Source: Rubricoccus sp038746605
GTDB taxonomy: Bacteria > Bacteroidota > Rhodothermia > Rhodothermales > Rubricoccaceae
Reading direction: 5' to 3'
NCBI GenBank assembly: GCA_038746605.1
Contig: JBCDKM010000022.1
Coordinates: forward strand, 1-64,000
Length of the DNA: 64,000 nt
Shown: positions 34,502-42,545 of the stretch, piece by piece
How positions within the stretch are numbered: position 1 is the stretch's first letter
How the letters are laid out: the number at the start of each line of letters is the position of its first letter
Program-made: the position numbers and the translations under genes
The notes under the pieces: model-generated
The model's database searches: none
Seen by the model: the letters and a program-made list of their open reading frames with translations, nothing else
What the model was told of the DNA's origin: nothing

Positions 34502-34536
34502 CCGCCCCGCCTGGACGATCCCGGGCGGGGCGGTTT
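34502..34536 (+). terminator. Rho-independent terminator after M16 gene
   Basis: 10-bp stem CCGCCCCGCC / GGCGGGGCGG, 12-nt loop, followed by TTT. It begins 24 nt after the M16 stop and is distinct from the dispersed palindrome. Confidence 0.8.
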
Positions 34537-34549
34537 CACTTGAGAGCGT

Positions 34550-34583
34550 CCGCCTCGGTCCGTCCATGGGCATGCCGAGGCGG
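34550..34583. repeat. CCGCCTCGG palindrome, long-loop class
   Basis: The loop contains CCATGG. It follows a separate classic terminator (34502-34536) and precedes the MBL start. Confidence 0.8.
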
Positions 34584-34636
34584 GCGGAACGGGGATGCTT
34601 GTCGCCACGTGTATTCGGCCCCTCTTCGCTTCTTCC

Positions 34637-35548
34637 ATGCCCATCTCCCGCCGCGCCGCCCTCAAGGGGTTTGGCGCCTTCGGCCTCGCCGCCTCTCTCC
34701 CCCTCTCCGCCTACGCCGCCCCTCGCCGCGACGATCACACGGTCTCCGCCCACACCTTTTCCGTCGGCGATGCGACCGTTACGGTCGTGAGGGACTTCGG
34801 CTTTCAGATCCCGCTCTCGGCCATCGGGACGAATGCAACGGCTGGAGCCGTGGAGACGCTCTTGGACAGCTACGGTCTTCCGACCGAGAACGTCCCGACG
34901 GATGTCTGCGTCACGCTCGTCGAGACGGGCGGGGAGCGTGTGCTGATCGACACGGGGACAGGACAAGGCGAGCTTCCCGGTGCGATGGAGGCGCTCGGCA
35001 TCGAGCCGGGGAGTATTACTCGCGTGGTGATCTCGCACTTCCACGGCGATCACATCGGAGGTCTCGCGCCCGGTGGCACGCCCGCCTTCCCGAACGCGAG
35101 CGCCCATCTCTCCTCAGCGGAGGCCGCGTTCCTCGACTCCGCCCCCGAGGGCAATCAGGGAGCGGATGCTGCGAAGGCCGCCATCGACGCCGTCGGCTTC
35201 GTGGAGTTGTACGACGATGGGGCTGAGTTGGCCTCCGGCTTGACCGCTGTAGCCGCCCCCGGCCACACGCCCGGACATATGGCGTACCTGCTGGAGTCCG
35301 GCGATGCTCGGCTGATGATCGGCAGCGACACGGCCAACCACCCCGTCGCGTTCTTCCGCCACCCGGAGTGGGGATTCGGGTTCGACATGGACGTGGCGCA
35401 GACCGCTGAGACGCGCTACCGCATCCTCGGCCGCGCGGCGGACGAGCGGATCCCGTTCCTCTCCACGCACATGCCGTTCCCGGGCGTCGGGCGGGTCTCG
35501 CGCGATGGCGCCGGGTTCCGGTTCACGCCCGCGCCCTACGCGCCGTAG
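34637..35548 (+). CDS. Tat-exported metallo-beta-lactamase-fold hydrolase
   Basis: 303 residues, ATG 34637. MPISRRAALKGFGAFGLAAS is a Tat signal (SRRAALK then a hydrophobic segment, cleaved near SAYAAP). Metal motif HFHGDHIGG at about residue 135, APGHTPGHM, and GSDTANHPVAF supply the remaining ligands. Related to periplasmic lactonase- or quorum-quenching-type MBL proteins; substrate unknown. Export of a folded, metal-loaded enzyme by Tat fits the presence of TatC at 48923. Confidence 0.88.
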   Translation: MPISRRAALKGFGAFGLAASLPLSAYAAPRRDDHTVSAHTFSVGDATVTVVRDFGFQIPLSAIGTNATAGAVETLLDSYGLPTENVPTDVCVTLVETGGERVLIDTGTGQGELPGAMEALGIEPGSITRVVISHFHGDHIGGLAPGGTPAFPNASAHLSSAEAAFLDSAPEGNQGADAAKAAIDAVGFVELYDDGAELASGLTAVAAPGHTPGHMAYLLESGDARLMIGSDTANHPVAFFRHPEWGFGFDMDVAQTAETRYRILGRAADERIPFLSTHMPFPGVGRVSRDGAGFRFTPAPYAP

Positions 35549-35554
35549 CTCCCC

Positions 35555-35588
35555 CCGCCTCGGTCCCTCCGCCTCGGGACCGAGGCGG
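35555..35588. repeat. CCGCCTCGG palindrome with duplicated left arm
   Basis: Two left arms (35555 and 35569) face one right arm (35580-35588). Convergent gap between the MBL and BNR-repeat genes. Confidence 0.8.
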
Positions 35589-35594
35589 ACCGGG

Positions 35595-36632
35595 TCACAT
35601 CAGCACGCGCGTCACGCGGCCCTCCGGCCCGACGAGCCACGCCCCGCCTTCGACAGCCGCGATCCCCCAGTGCGTCTCGGCGGAGAGGAGCGTCCACGTC
35701 TCACCACCATCGCGCGAGAGTGCCACGCCGCCTGGCCCCACGCCAATCACGCTCTCCGTGCCGGAGACGAACGCGGCACCGTACAGCGCCCCCGTGAAGG
35801 GAAGCTGGCCGCCCGGCTGCCACGTCTCGCCGCCGTCCGAGGTCACGGCAACGGAGGGCGCGAACTCGTTGGGCTTTGCGATATCGCCGCCCGCGATGAC
35901 CGCGCGTCCATCGGGGCCGAGCGCGACGGTCGCGCCGCCCGCCGCCTCGCCGCCTGCGAGCGGGAGGTCCGTGGAGGTCCACGTCGCGCCGCGATCCGTG
36001 GTGGCGAGGAGACGCGGCGTTTCAGCGTTGCCGGTCGCCTGCCAGGCGGTCGCGTCGCCGGTCGTCACGAGACAGGTACCGCTAGAGGCGAAGGAGCCCT
36101 CACCGTCCTGCGCGGCCGGTGGGTTGTCCTCAGGTAAGCGTGTCCACGTCCGACCACCATCCGAGGTCTGGATGAAGGGAAAGACGCCATCCACCGCGTC
36201 GCTGAAGGCGAGGCCCCGGTTCTCGTCCCAGAAGTCGAGGCAATCGTAGAAGGCGTCGGGGATGTCGTTGACCCAGGTCTGCGCCCAGGTAGCCCCGCCG
36301 TCCTCCGTGCGGTAGATGCGCGAGTCCGTCCCATTACCGATGGAGAGAACGAGAGCATCGTCAGCGCTCCAAGCGTGGACATCGCGGAACTGGAGCGAGT
36401 CAGCGCCGGGGACGGTCATCGGCGTCCACGTGTCGCCGCCATCCAGCGTGCGGACAACAGTTCCGCCGGTCCCCGCGAGCCAGACCACGTCCTCGTCCAC
36501 GGCGTAGGCGGAGATCAGGAGGGCGTCCGTGCCGGAGGTTTGCGAGAGAAGAAGGGGCGCGGAGGGACGCGATCCGGCACATCCGGCGAGGATAACCACC
36601 AGAGCAGTGAGGGCGAAGCGGACGAGGGGCAT
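35595..36632 (-). CDS. BNR/Ycf48-like beta-propeller lipoprotein
   Basis: 345 residues, ATG 36632. MPLVRFALTALVVILAGC has lipobox LAGC. The body holds repeated sialidase/BNR-type motifs (TLDGGDTWTPM, TEDGGATWAQTW, TSDGGRTWTRLP, TTDRGATWTSTD, TSDGGETWQPG, SRDGGETWTLLS), about six blades of a propeller. Ycf48/HCF136-like and oxidoreductase-like propellers share the form. No catalytic sialidase residues are identifiable. Probably a periplasmic or outer-membrane lipoprotein with a binding or assembly role. Confidence 0.85.
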   Translation of the reverse strand: MPLVRFALTALVVILAGCAGSRPSAPLLLSQTSGTDALLISAYAVDEDVVWLAGTGGTVVRTLDGGDTWTPMTVPGADSLQFRDVHAWSADDALVLSIGNGTDSRIYRTEDGGATWAQTWVNDIPDAFYDCLDFWDENRGLAFSDAVDGVFPFIQTSDGGRTWTRLPEDNPPAAQDGEGSFASSGTCLVTTGDATAWQATGNAETPRLLATTDRGATWTSTDLPLAGGEAAGGATVALGPDGRAVIAGGDIAKPNEFAPSVAVTSDGGETWQPGGQLPFTGALYGAAFVSGTESVIGVGPGGVALSRDGGETWTLLSAETHWGIAAVEGGAWLVGPEGRVTRVLM

Positions 36633-36698
36633 CGGGACGGGCGGGGAGGTGCGCTGCTACGTTACCTCCGTCTCCCCCTCGCTGCCGCCCAGGTCCGC

Positions 36699-36718
36699 CC
36701 GCCTCGGTCCCGAGGCGG
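36699..36718. repeat. CCGCCTCGG palindrome, 2-nt loop
   Basis: Perfect arms around TC; 7 nt after the R2lox stop on the minus strand. Confidence 0.85.
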
Positions 36719-36724
36719 AGGAGG

Positions 36725-37633
36725 TCAGGGGGCCCCGTCGCCGCTGGGCGTGTTCACCGCGATGCCATATCGGACCTCCTCGAGCGTCTGCGAGCGCGCC
36801 TTTTCCAGCCGGGCGTAGCGCTTTTGGAACTGTCCCTGCGCGTGCATCATGAACTGCTCCACGGTGATGCCGAACGGGATGTCGTCGCCGTAGGGCGCGA
36901 GCATCTCCGCCACGACCTGCATCGCGCCCATCAGAAGCCCGCTCATCCGCGCCTCCACGAGGTCCCAGATCGGGTCGCCGTGCTCTGCGATGAGAGCGGA
37001 GAGGAGGTAGATCCCATAGCCGACGTGGCGGCTCTCGTCGCGCTGGATTAGCCCGACGATCTCGCGCGTGCCGGGGAGGATGCCGTGCGCGTCGAGGACG
37101 GTGTAGTAGGCGTGATAGCCCGTCTCCGCGAGGACGCCCTCGGTGGTCATCTGGTAGGTCGCGACCGCGTCGGCCAGGGCCTCGGGGGAGGAGTCGGTGC
37201 GGAGGCGGTCCATGGCTTCGGGCTGGGTGGCCATGAAGTGCGCCCGGTAGCCGTCGGTGAGGTACTCGTCCAGACTGCCCTGCACACCCGCCACCTCGCG
37301 GAGCACGCGGTCGAACGCCTCGACGTGCTTGGCCTCTTCCCAGAGGTAGCTCGTGAGGAACAGTTCGTCCTCCACGCGGCCCTCGCGTGCGGCCCAGCCG
37401 AGGAGCGGCAGGAGGTCCGCCGTTACGCTCTCCTCGCCACCCGCGAACTGCGCCGTGAGACGGAGCAGGAGGTCACGCTCGCGGTCGGAGAGGCGGAGCC
37501 AGTCTTCGCGGTCGGCGGAGAGATCGATAGCGGCGGGGTCCCATGTGCCGAGCTTCTTCGCCTTGCGCCAGAGACGCATGGGCGGAACACCGTGATTGAG
37601 GCCGCGATGGGTGGTAGCAAAGGTGGTGCGCAT
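36725..37633 (-). CDS. R2-like ligand-binding oxidase (R2lox)
   Basis: 302 residues, ATG 37633. Ferritin-like fold related to ribonucleotide reductase R2 but of the R2lox type: HRGLNHGVPPMRLWRKAKKL is the diagnostic N-terminus. Carboxylate/His ligands lie in GGEESVTADLLPL, LWEEAKHVEAF and RDESRHVGYGIYL; the tyrosines in GYHAYYTVLD fit the Tyr-Val crosslink region. It binds a Mn/Fe cofactor and a fatty-acid-like ligand in known members; the physiological role is unknown. It is not a class I RNR subunit (no R1 nearby). Confidence 0.93.
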   Translation of the reverse strand: MRTTFATTHRGLNHGVPPMRLWRKAKKLGTWDPAAIDLSADREDWLRLSDRERDLLLRLTAQFAGGEESVTADLLPLLGWAAREGRVEDELFLTSYLWEEAKHVEAFDRVLREVAGVQGSLDEYLTDGYRAHFMATQPEAMDRLRTDSSPEALADAVATYQMTTEGVLAETGYHAYYTVLDAHGILPGTREIVGLIQRDESRHVGYGIYLLSALIAEHGDPIWDLVEARMSGLLMGAMQVVAEMLAPYGDDIPFGITVEQFMMHAQGQFQKRYARLEKARSQTLEEVRYGIAVNTPSGDGAP

Positions 37634-37706
37634 GGTGGGAATGAAGGAGGGTAGAAAGAGGATACGCCCAGTGGGTGAGGTTCTCCTGCAATGCCGTCCG
37701 CTTCCC

Positions 37707-37726
37707 CCGCCTCGGCACCGAGGCGG
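37707..37726. repeat. CCGCCTCGG palindrome, 2-nt loop
   Basis: Perfect arms around CA; ends 6 nt before the CAP-gene stop codon (37733), i.e. just downstream in its transcription direction. Confidence 0.85.
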
Positions 37727-37732
37727 GCGGGG

Positions 37733-38236
37733 TCAGGTGCGCGGACGTGCGAAGACCTGGGTCCAGAACCGGTCCTGCTCCGCAGCACCCATCTGGGTGT
37801 ACCGCTCGTCCATCAGCGCGAGGCAGTGCGGCGGGCTGTCCAGAAACGCGAGGACGACCTGCTCTACCGACAGGTCCGCCTGCGCGATGTTCTCTCCGAT
37901 GCGTCGCCACGGATAGCCCTCGCGTGTGGCCCGGTCCCCCACCCGGCTCCCGTCGGAGCCGACGTGCGAGAGGTCGTCGCGCGAGGCCATATCGCGCGAA
38001 TGGCGGGCGGCAGCGGTGGCGAGGCGTCCACTCCACGTCAGTGCCGGGACCGGGTCTTGCCACGCGCCTCCGCAGCGGTGCCCCTCCGCGCGGGCCGCGT
38101 TGATCGCATCGAGCATCTCGTGCCAGGGCTCTGCGGGCGACTCGGGCCGGGTGGCATCTACGGCGTCTTCGGCGAGGGTCACCGCCTCGCAAGATGGAAG
38201 CGCCAACGCGAGGAAGAAGAGCGCACAGAGCCGCAT
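37733..38236 (-). CDS. CAP (SCP/PR1) domain secreted protein
   Basis: 167 residues, ATG 38236. Signal MRLCALFFLALALPSC fits a lipoprotein (LPSC). CAP domain: MLDAINAARAEGH, LTWSGRLATAAARHSRDMA, LSHVGSDGSRVGDR, RIGENIA and FLDSPPHCLALMD. The two His and Glu of the CAP cavity are present. The family binds lipids or sterols in eukaryotes; bacterial members are of uncertain role. It shares a strand and a 39-bp gap with the DsbD-alpha-like gene. Confidence 0.88.
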   Translation of the reverse strand: MRLCALFFLALALPSCEAVTLAEDAVDATRPESPAEPWHEMLDAINAARAEGHRCGGAWQDPVPALTWSGRLATAAARHSRDMASRDDLSHVGSDGSRVGDRATREGYPWRRIGENIAQADLSVEQVVLAFLDSPPHCLALMDERYTQMGAAEQDRFWTQVFARPRT

Positions 38237-38275
38237 GGCAGGCAGGGGTCGCGAGGGGGAGCCGTCCCCTCCGCG

Positions 38276-38776
38276 CTACGAGCCGCCGCCGACGGACAGC
38301 GTCGCCGCGAGGTCCGTGGTAGTGGGCGGGAGGCACACGCTATCGTTGCAGACTGTGTAACGCACGCTCGCGCGGATACGGTGGCGTCCAGAGGCGCGGC
38401 GGTCTACCCGGAGGCCCTGCGAGATACGGGCGCGCCCTGTGTGGTAGGCGTAGGGCAATCCGAGCGCTTCGTCCATGCCGTTCTCGGTCGCTGTCTCGCG
38501 GAGGCCACCGCGCGTGACGACGCCCCGGGGCAGCGGTCCGAGCGTGACGCGGAGCGGGATGCCCGCCTCGCTCCTCGCGCCGTACAGGTTCCAGCCTTCT
38601 GCCACGGTCACGTCCAGCACATAGCGAGCCTCACCGGGCGTGTCTCCGGGAACGATGCGAGCGGTCCAGTCCACGAGGTCAGTCGCGCGAGGCGAAGCCT
38701 GGAAGCCGCCCTGTGCAGCAGCGGCAGGCGCGAGGAGGCCGAGGAGGAGACCGAGGCGGAGAAGGCGAGCGGGCAT
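38276..38776 (-). CDS. DsbD N-terminal (alpha) domain-like periplasmic protein
   Basis: 166 residues, ATG 38776. Signal peptide MPARLLRLGLLLGLLAPAAA. The rest matches the immunoglobulin-fold DsbD alpha domain: LDVTVAEGWNLYG and a C-terminal RYTVCNDSVCLPPTTTDL with the redox pair CNDSVC. Normally this domain is fused to the DsbD membrane domain and takes electrons from it; here it is standalone. It could be a redox acceptor for periplasmic thiols. No DsbD core gene is in the window. Confidence 0.85.
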   Translation of the reverse strand: MPARLLRLGLLLGLLAPAAAAQGGFQASPRATDLVDWTARIVPGDTPGEARYVLDVTVAEGWNLYGARSEAGIPLRVTLGPLPRGVVTRGGLRETATENGMDEALGLPYAYHTGRARISQGLRVDRRASGRHRIRASVRYTVCNDSVCLPPTTTDLAATLSVGGGS

Positions 38777-38861
38777 ATACGGAGCAACGGATGCGGCGCG
38801 TAAAACGTACGGCGCCCGCCCACAGTTCGCGGGCGGGCGCCGAAGACTCTGCGGGTCGGGC

Positions 38862-39317
38862 CTAGATGGCCTCCTCGGTCGGGACGACCTTGACCTTCAC
38901 CTCGGCGGTGTGTTCCGGCGAGACGCGGACGGTCGCGCTGTAGACGCCGATGGTCTTGATGTCCTCTGCGAGGGAGATCTTGCGGCGGTCCACCGGCAGG
39001 CCCTGGGCTTCGAGACCCTCGGCGACCTGCTGGTTGGTGACCGATCCAAAGATGCGGTCCTCTTCACCGGTCTTCATCGCGATGGTGATCTCGGTGCCCT
39101 CCAGCTTCTTCGCGAGCTTCTCGGCCTCGGCACGCTGCGCCTCGATCTTGTGCTCCTGCTGGCGGCGCTCCTCGGCGTAGCGTTTGACGTTGGAGGTACT
39201 CGCGATGACGGCGAGTTGGCGCGGGATGAGGAAGTTGCGCCCGTATCCGTTCTTGACCTCGACGACGTCGCCGCGGAGGCCGAGCGTGTCGTGGTCCTCG
39301 GTCAGGATGACTTTCAT
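38862..39317 (-). CDS. rplI: 50S ribosomal protein L9
   Basis: 151 residues, ATG 39317. MKVILTEDHDTLGLRGDVVE and VKNGYGRNFLIPRQLA are the L9 N-terminal rRNA-binding domain; the long connecting helix (KRYAEERRQQEHKIEAQ) and C-terminal domain (FGSVTNQQVAEGL) follow. Last gene of the rpsF-rpsR-rplI operon, 85 bp after rpsR. Confidence 0.98.
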   Translation of the reverse strand: MKVILTEDHDTLGLRGDVVEVKNGYGRNFLIPRQLAVIASTSNVKRYAEERRQQEHKIEAQRAEAEKLAKKLEGTEITIAMKTGEEDRIFGSVTNQQVAEGLEAQGLPVDRRKISLAEDIKTIGVYSATVRVSPEHTAEVKVKVVPTEEAI

Positions 39318-39402
39318 GGGAGTGTTCGGTCGTCAGTTGTCGGCGTTCGGTCGCAGTCTCCGGGAGGGCCCGAACACCAGCGACCGGGAACCGACGACTG
39401 CT

Positions 39403-39834
39403 CTACTTGACGTTGTCGGCGGCGAAGGGCAGGAGGGCAACGTGACGGGCCCGCTTGATGGCGGTCGTCAGCTGACGCTGGAACTTGGCGGAGACGCCCG
39501 TCATGCGGCGAGGCAGGATGCGGCCCTGCTCGTTGACGTACTGCTTCAGCGTGTCGACATCCTTGTAGTCGATGTACTCGATGCCGGCCGACTTGAACGG
39601 GCAGGTCTGGCGCTCGTGGCGCGCGCCCGGAGCGGCGATCCGCTGGAGCGTGTCGTTGGTGGAGCCCGCCATGAGCGTGGCAGCCACACCAGGATCGACA
39701 GCCTTCTTGACGATCTCGCGGTCACTGTTCTCAGCGATCTGCTCGACCTGCGTCGCGGGAGCTTCCTCAGTGGGAGCGTCGGCGGAGACGCCCTCCATCG
39801 CGGGAGTGGTGGGGGTTTCAGTCACTTCAGCCAT
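39403..39834 (-). CDS. rpsR: 30S ribosomal protein S18 with long acidic N-terminal extension
   Basis: 143 residues, ATG 39834; the S18 domain is only the last ~75 (TCPFKSAGIEYIDYKDVDTL, GRILPRRMTGVSAKFQRQLT, IKRARHVALLPF). Usual S18 length is 70-80. The preceding ~65 residues are Ala/Glu/Thr-rich and acidic (ADAPTEEAPATQVEQIAE) and probably disordered. No later Met gives an ordinary S18 start with a good context (one lies at LMAGS, about residue 55). It is 11 bp after rpsF. Confidence 0.95.
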   Translation of the reverse strand: MAEVTETPTTPAMEGVSADAPTEEAPATQVEQIAENSDREIVKKAVDPGVAATLMAGSTNDTLQRIAAPGARHERQTCPFKSAGIEYIDYKDVDTLKQYVNEQGRILPRRMTGVSAKFQRQLTTAIKRARHVALLPFAADNVK

Positions 39835-39845
39835 GTCGGTGTCGG

Positions 39846-40214
39846 TTACGCCTCGGCGGGGGCCTCGGCGGGTTCAGCGGGGGCAGACTTCTGCGCGTCG
39901 TAGTGGCGCTGCATCTTCGCGTCGTAGCGGAGCAGCAGGTGGCGCATGATGTCGTCGTTGATGCGGAGGGCGCGGTCCAATCGCGCGATGAACTCGCCGG
40001 GCGCGCTGAAGTTGACCTGGACGTAGTACCCGTTCCGCTTCTTCTCGATGGGGTAGGCGAGCCGCTGGCTGCCGATCACGTTGGTCTGGTCGATGGAGGC
40101 CCCGTTGTCCTTGAGGTAGGCATCGACACGCTTGACGATGTCGGCGGTCTGCTCCTCGTTGAGGACGGGGTTGATGATGTACATCAGTTCGTACATCGGG
40201 GAGGCGGTAGCCAT
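39846..40214 (-). CDS. rpsF: 30S ribosomal protein S6
   Basis: 122 residues, ATG 40214. YELMYIINPVLNEEQTADIV, LAYPIEKKRNGYYVQVNF and INDDIMRHLLLRYD are S6 blocks. The tail SAPAEPAEAPAEA is a short disordered extension. First gene of the operon with rpsR and rplI; S6-S18 complex feedback on this leader is known in other bacteria but not shown here. Confidence 0.97.
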   Translation of the reverse strand: MATASPMYELMYIINPVLNEEQTADIVKRVDAYLKDNGASIDQTNVIGSQRLAYPIEKKRNGYYVQVNFSAPGEFIARLDRALRINDDIMRHLLLRYDAKMQRHYDAQKSAPAEPAEAPAEA

Positions 40215-40297
40215 GTGGCGTGCGGGGGTGTCCCGCGGCTGTCCCTGTGGGATACGTGTGGAGTCCGGCCAGCGCTGAGAGCCTGACCGACGTATGC

Positions 40298-40343
40298 CCG
40301 CCTCGGGAGGGCGCTCGGGGTGTCCGCGAGGACGCCGAGACGG
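40298..40343. repeat. CCGCCTCGG palindrome, 28-nt loop
   Basis: The right arm is CCGAGACGG. Upstream of rpsF, it is the widest-spaced copy seen. Confidence 0.65.
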
Positions 40344-40498
40344 GCAGGGGCTCCGCATGAAGCGGAACGGACGCGGAAAGTAGAGAGCCGGAATAGCCCT
40401 CCGGGTGCACGAGGGGTGAATTGCGAGACCCGAGAGGCGACCTCACCCATAGCGAGAGGGCGACCCTTCGTGTGGATCGCCCCCTCAGGCTTGGCAGT

Positions 40499-40520
40499 CT
40501 CGGTGCGCGCACCGAGGCGG
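40499..40520. repeat. Variant palindrome at stop of transglycosylase-like gene
   Basis: CTCGGTGC GC GCACCGAG followed by GCGG; the right half matches the family arm, the left half only partly. 13 nt after the stop at 40533. Confidence 0.65.
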
Positions 40521-40532
40521 AGGATGTTGTCG

Positions 40533-42440
40533 CTAGTAGATCGGCGCGGGGAGCGGACCGGTCGCGAGCGAGTCGTTGCGGAGGTCCATCGGGTTGATGG
40601 TCAACAGGTCCTCCCGCGTCTGGAGCAGGCTCTCGAAGACACTCGTGCGCCAGAACGTGCGGTGGATACTGATGATCTTGGTCTGCGTCTGGCGGAAGCG
40701 GCTGTCTGGGTTCTGCCGCGCGAGAGCGCGCATCTGGCTGTAGAGCCGCTCCAAGCGAGCCTTGTTGCCACGCGTGAAGCCGAACCGCCCGATGTCCTCC
40801 ACCAGCGCCTCGTACTCACGGTCAGTCGGCGTGTACTCGGAGTCCTCCACCTTAAAGGTGTCCTCGTTGAAGGCTGTGACCTCACCGACCACGTTGAGAC
40901 CGACGCGCTTGAGAGCCGCGTTCGCCCCGGCGGGGAGGAAGAACCGGATGGGCTCGTCGCCCACAGCAGCGGTGAGCACCACATTGCCGTTCGCTGGCAC
41001 ACCGACGCCCGTCGCGCCGGGCGCCATCGGGAGCTTGAAGTGGGGGTTGAGCTGGCGGAACCGCTCGTAGGCGGAGCGGCCATCGGCATAGCTCCAGTTG
41101 AGGCGCTGCTCGACAGGCTCCAGCGCATCCAGCAGGCGCTCCAACGTGATGCGCTCGCCGGGGGCGATCTGGACGCGCTCCACGCGTGCCGTCTCGCTCG
41201 GATCGATGAGTTGACTCTCCGTCGCGCGGAGGGCGCCGTAGGCCTTGAGGACGTAGATGCGCGAGTGCGGGCCGAAGCTGGAGACAGCGTCCACGCGCTC
41301 GAAGCCGTCGGTCACGCCCCACATGTAGGCGTCCGAGACGTGCTGCTCGGAGCGGACGGCCAGGGGGTGCGCCTTGAGGTACTCGCGGTAGAGCTTGTGG
41401 ATGTTTGCGACGCCCGTGTGATACGCCGAGACACCCGGCAACTCGTGGCCGACGGCGTTGGAGTAGGCGCGGACGAGCATCAGCGCAGGCTCCACCGAGA
41501 GGAGCGGATGCAGTTCCTCGGCTACCTTGATCGTCCCACCGCTCGTGAGGGGCACGTCGTAGCGCTCCACGTCGAACAGTGCGAGGATGTCCGGCATCAT
41601 CTGGTAGCGGCTGCGGGCGCCCGCGCTGCTGACGAGGTGGTCCTGGTTGAACGTCTCGACGGTGCCGATCTCGGTCGCGAGGAGGCTCAGACCAAGCCGT
41701 CGGGCGAGTTGGACCTCGTAGGCGATGAACGGGTTGTCGCGCTCGCGGCTCTCCAGGGTGTTGTCCGCATAGCCCCAGCGGATAATGATGTCCTTTCTCG
41801 GGATGCCCTGATCCTGGAGGCGCTGCCGAAGGGCCGAGGTAGCCGTGCGGCGGGCGCGGTTGACCTCGTCCCAGTTGACTTGACCAGAGGCCCGGTAGTC
41901 GTTCCGCATCGAGGTCAGCGTGACCACATCAAGCGGCTGGCCGTTGCGGGCGTCGTAGGCGCGGACAGTGAAGTTGTCGTCCACCCCGTACGCCTTCCGA
42001 AACATCTCCAGGCGGAAGCGGAAGTCTGCCATCATGTCGAACTCACCACCCTCCTCGGCGTCAGCGTCAGTGAGAAAGGCCCCCCCGAAGTACTGGCCGA
42101 AGCGGTAGTCCGGATGGAGATCGAGTTGGCGGAAGCTGTACGCCTCGCCGACCTCTACGGTAGGAGGTGCGGGTAGGGCGGAGGCGGCGGAGGGAGTATC
42201 TGGCGCTCGCTGCGCCGCCACATCGCCTCGCGCCACGAGCGTACCGACGAGGGCCACGACGCCGAGGAAGCCGAGGGCGACGGTCGCGAGACGGAGGCTT
42301 GCACGGAGATGGCTGCGGCCTCGCTCGCCTTCAGGAGAGGGGTCGTCCTCGGGAGCAACGGTCTGAGGTTCCTCCTCGACCTCGTCCGAGACAAAGCTGA
42401 GAGCCGGGAGGAAGCGAGGTCGGTCAGCGGGATCGCTCAT
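40533..42440 (-). CDS. Membrane-anchored protein with lytic-transglycosylase-like segment
   Basis: 635 residues, ATG 42440. About 50 acidic cytoplasmic residues are followed by one membrane helix (LRLATVALGFLGVVALVGTL), so the rest is periplasmic. Around residue ~250, VETFNQDHLVSSAGARSRYQ runs into MMPDIL, and the later YHTGVANIHKLYREYLK; together these recall the GH23 SxxGAxGxxQxMP and Ala-Tyr-x-x-Gly blocks. The Glu in LLATEIGTVE could be the general acid. Overall it is far from standard MltC/Slt, so a peptidoglycan hydrolase role is a proposal only. It lies on the same strand as the ribosomal operon, ~320 bp upstream. Confidence 0.6.
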   Translation of the reverse strand: MSDPADRPRFLPALSFVSDEVEEEPQTVAPEDDPSPEGERGRSHLRASLRLATVALGFLGVVALVGTLVARGDVAAQRAPDTPSAASALPAPPTVEVGEAYSFRQLDLHPDYRFGQYFGGAFLTDADAEEGGEFDMMADFRFRLEMFRKAYGVDDNFTVRAYDARNGQPLDVVTLTSMRNDYRASGQVNWDEVNRARRTATSALRQRLQDQGIPRKDIIIRWGYADNTLESRERDNPFIAYEVQLARRLGLSLLATEIGTVETFNQDHLVSSAGARSRYQMMPDILALFDVERYDVPLTSGGTIKVAEELHPLLSVEPALMLVRAYSNAVGHELPGVSAYHTGVANIHKLYREYLKAHPLAVRSEQHVSDAYMWGVTDGFERVDAVSSFGPHSRIYVLKAYGALRATESQLIDPSETARVERVQIAPGERITLERLLDALEPVEQRLNWSYADGRSAYERFRQLNPHFKLPMAPGATGVGVPANGNVVLTAAVGDEPIRFFLPAGANAALKRVGLNVVGEVTAFNEDTFKVEDSEYTPTDREYEALVEDIGRFGFTRGNKARLERLYSQMRALARQNPDSRFRQTQTKIISIHRTFWRTSVFESLLQTREDLLTINPMDLRNDSLATGPLPAPIY

Positions 42441-42545
42441 AGCGGGGGAAGGCAGTGCGCCTGTAACAGACCGGTGGGGAGGAAGGTCCGTCTGTGACGG
42501 TACGGCACGGAACCGAAACGTGGGGCAAGAATCAGTCCACGAACG

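Larger units (their letters stand above)
40215..40532. other. rpsF upstream region, no gene
   Basis: 318 bases. Contains the imperfect palindrome 40298-40343 and, next to the following stop, CTCGGTGC/GCACCGAG at 40499-40516. The rpsF promoter and any S6:S18 leader should be here, but I cannot define either with confidence. Confidence 0.5.

Noticed and set aside
40215..40300. S6:S18 ribosomal leader RNA
   Set aside because: Right place, but I could not trace the conserved fold by eye; not annotated as a feature.
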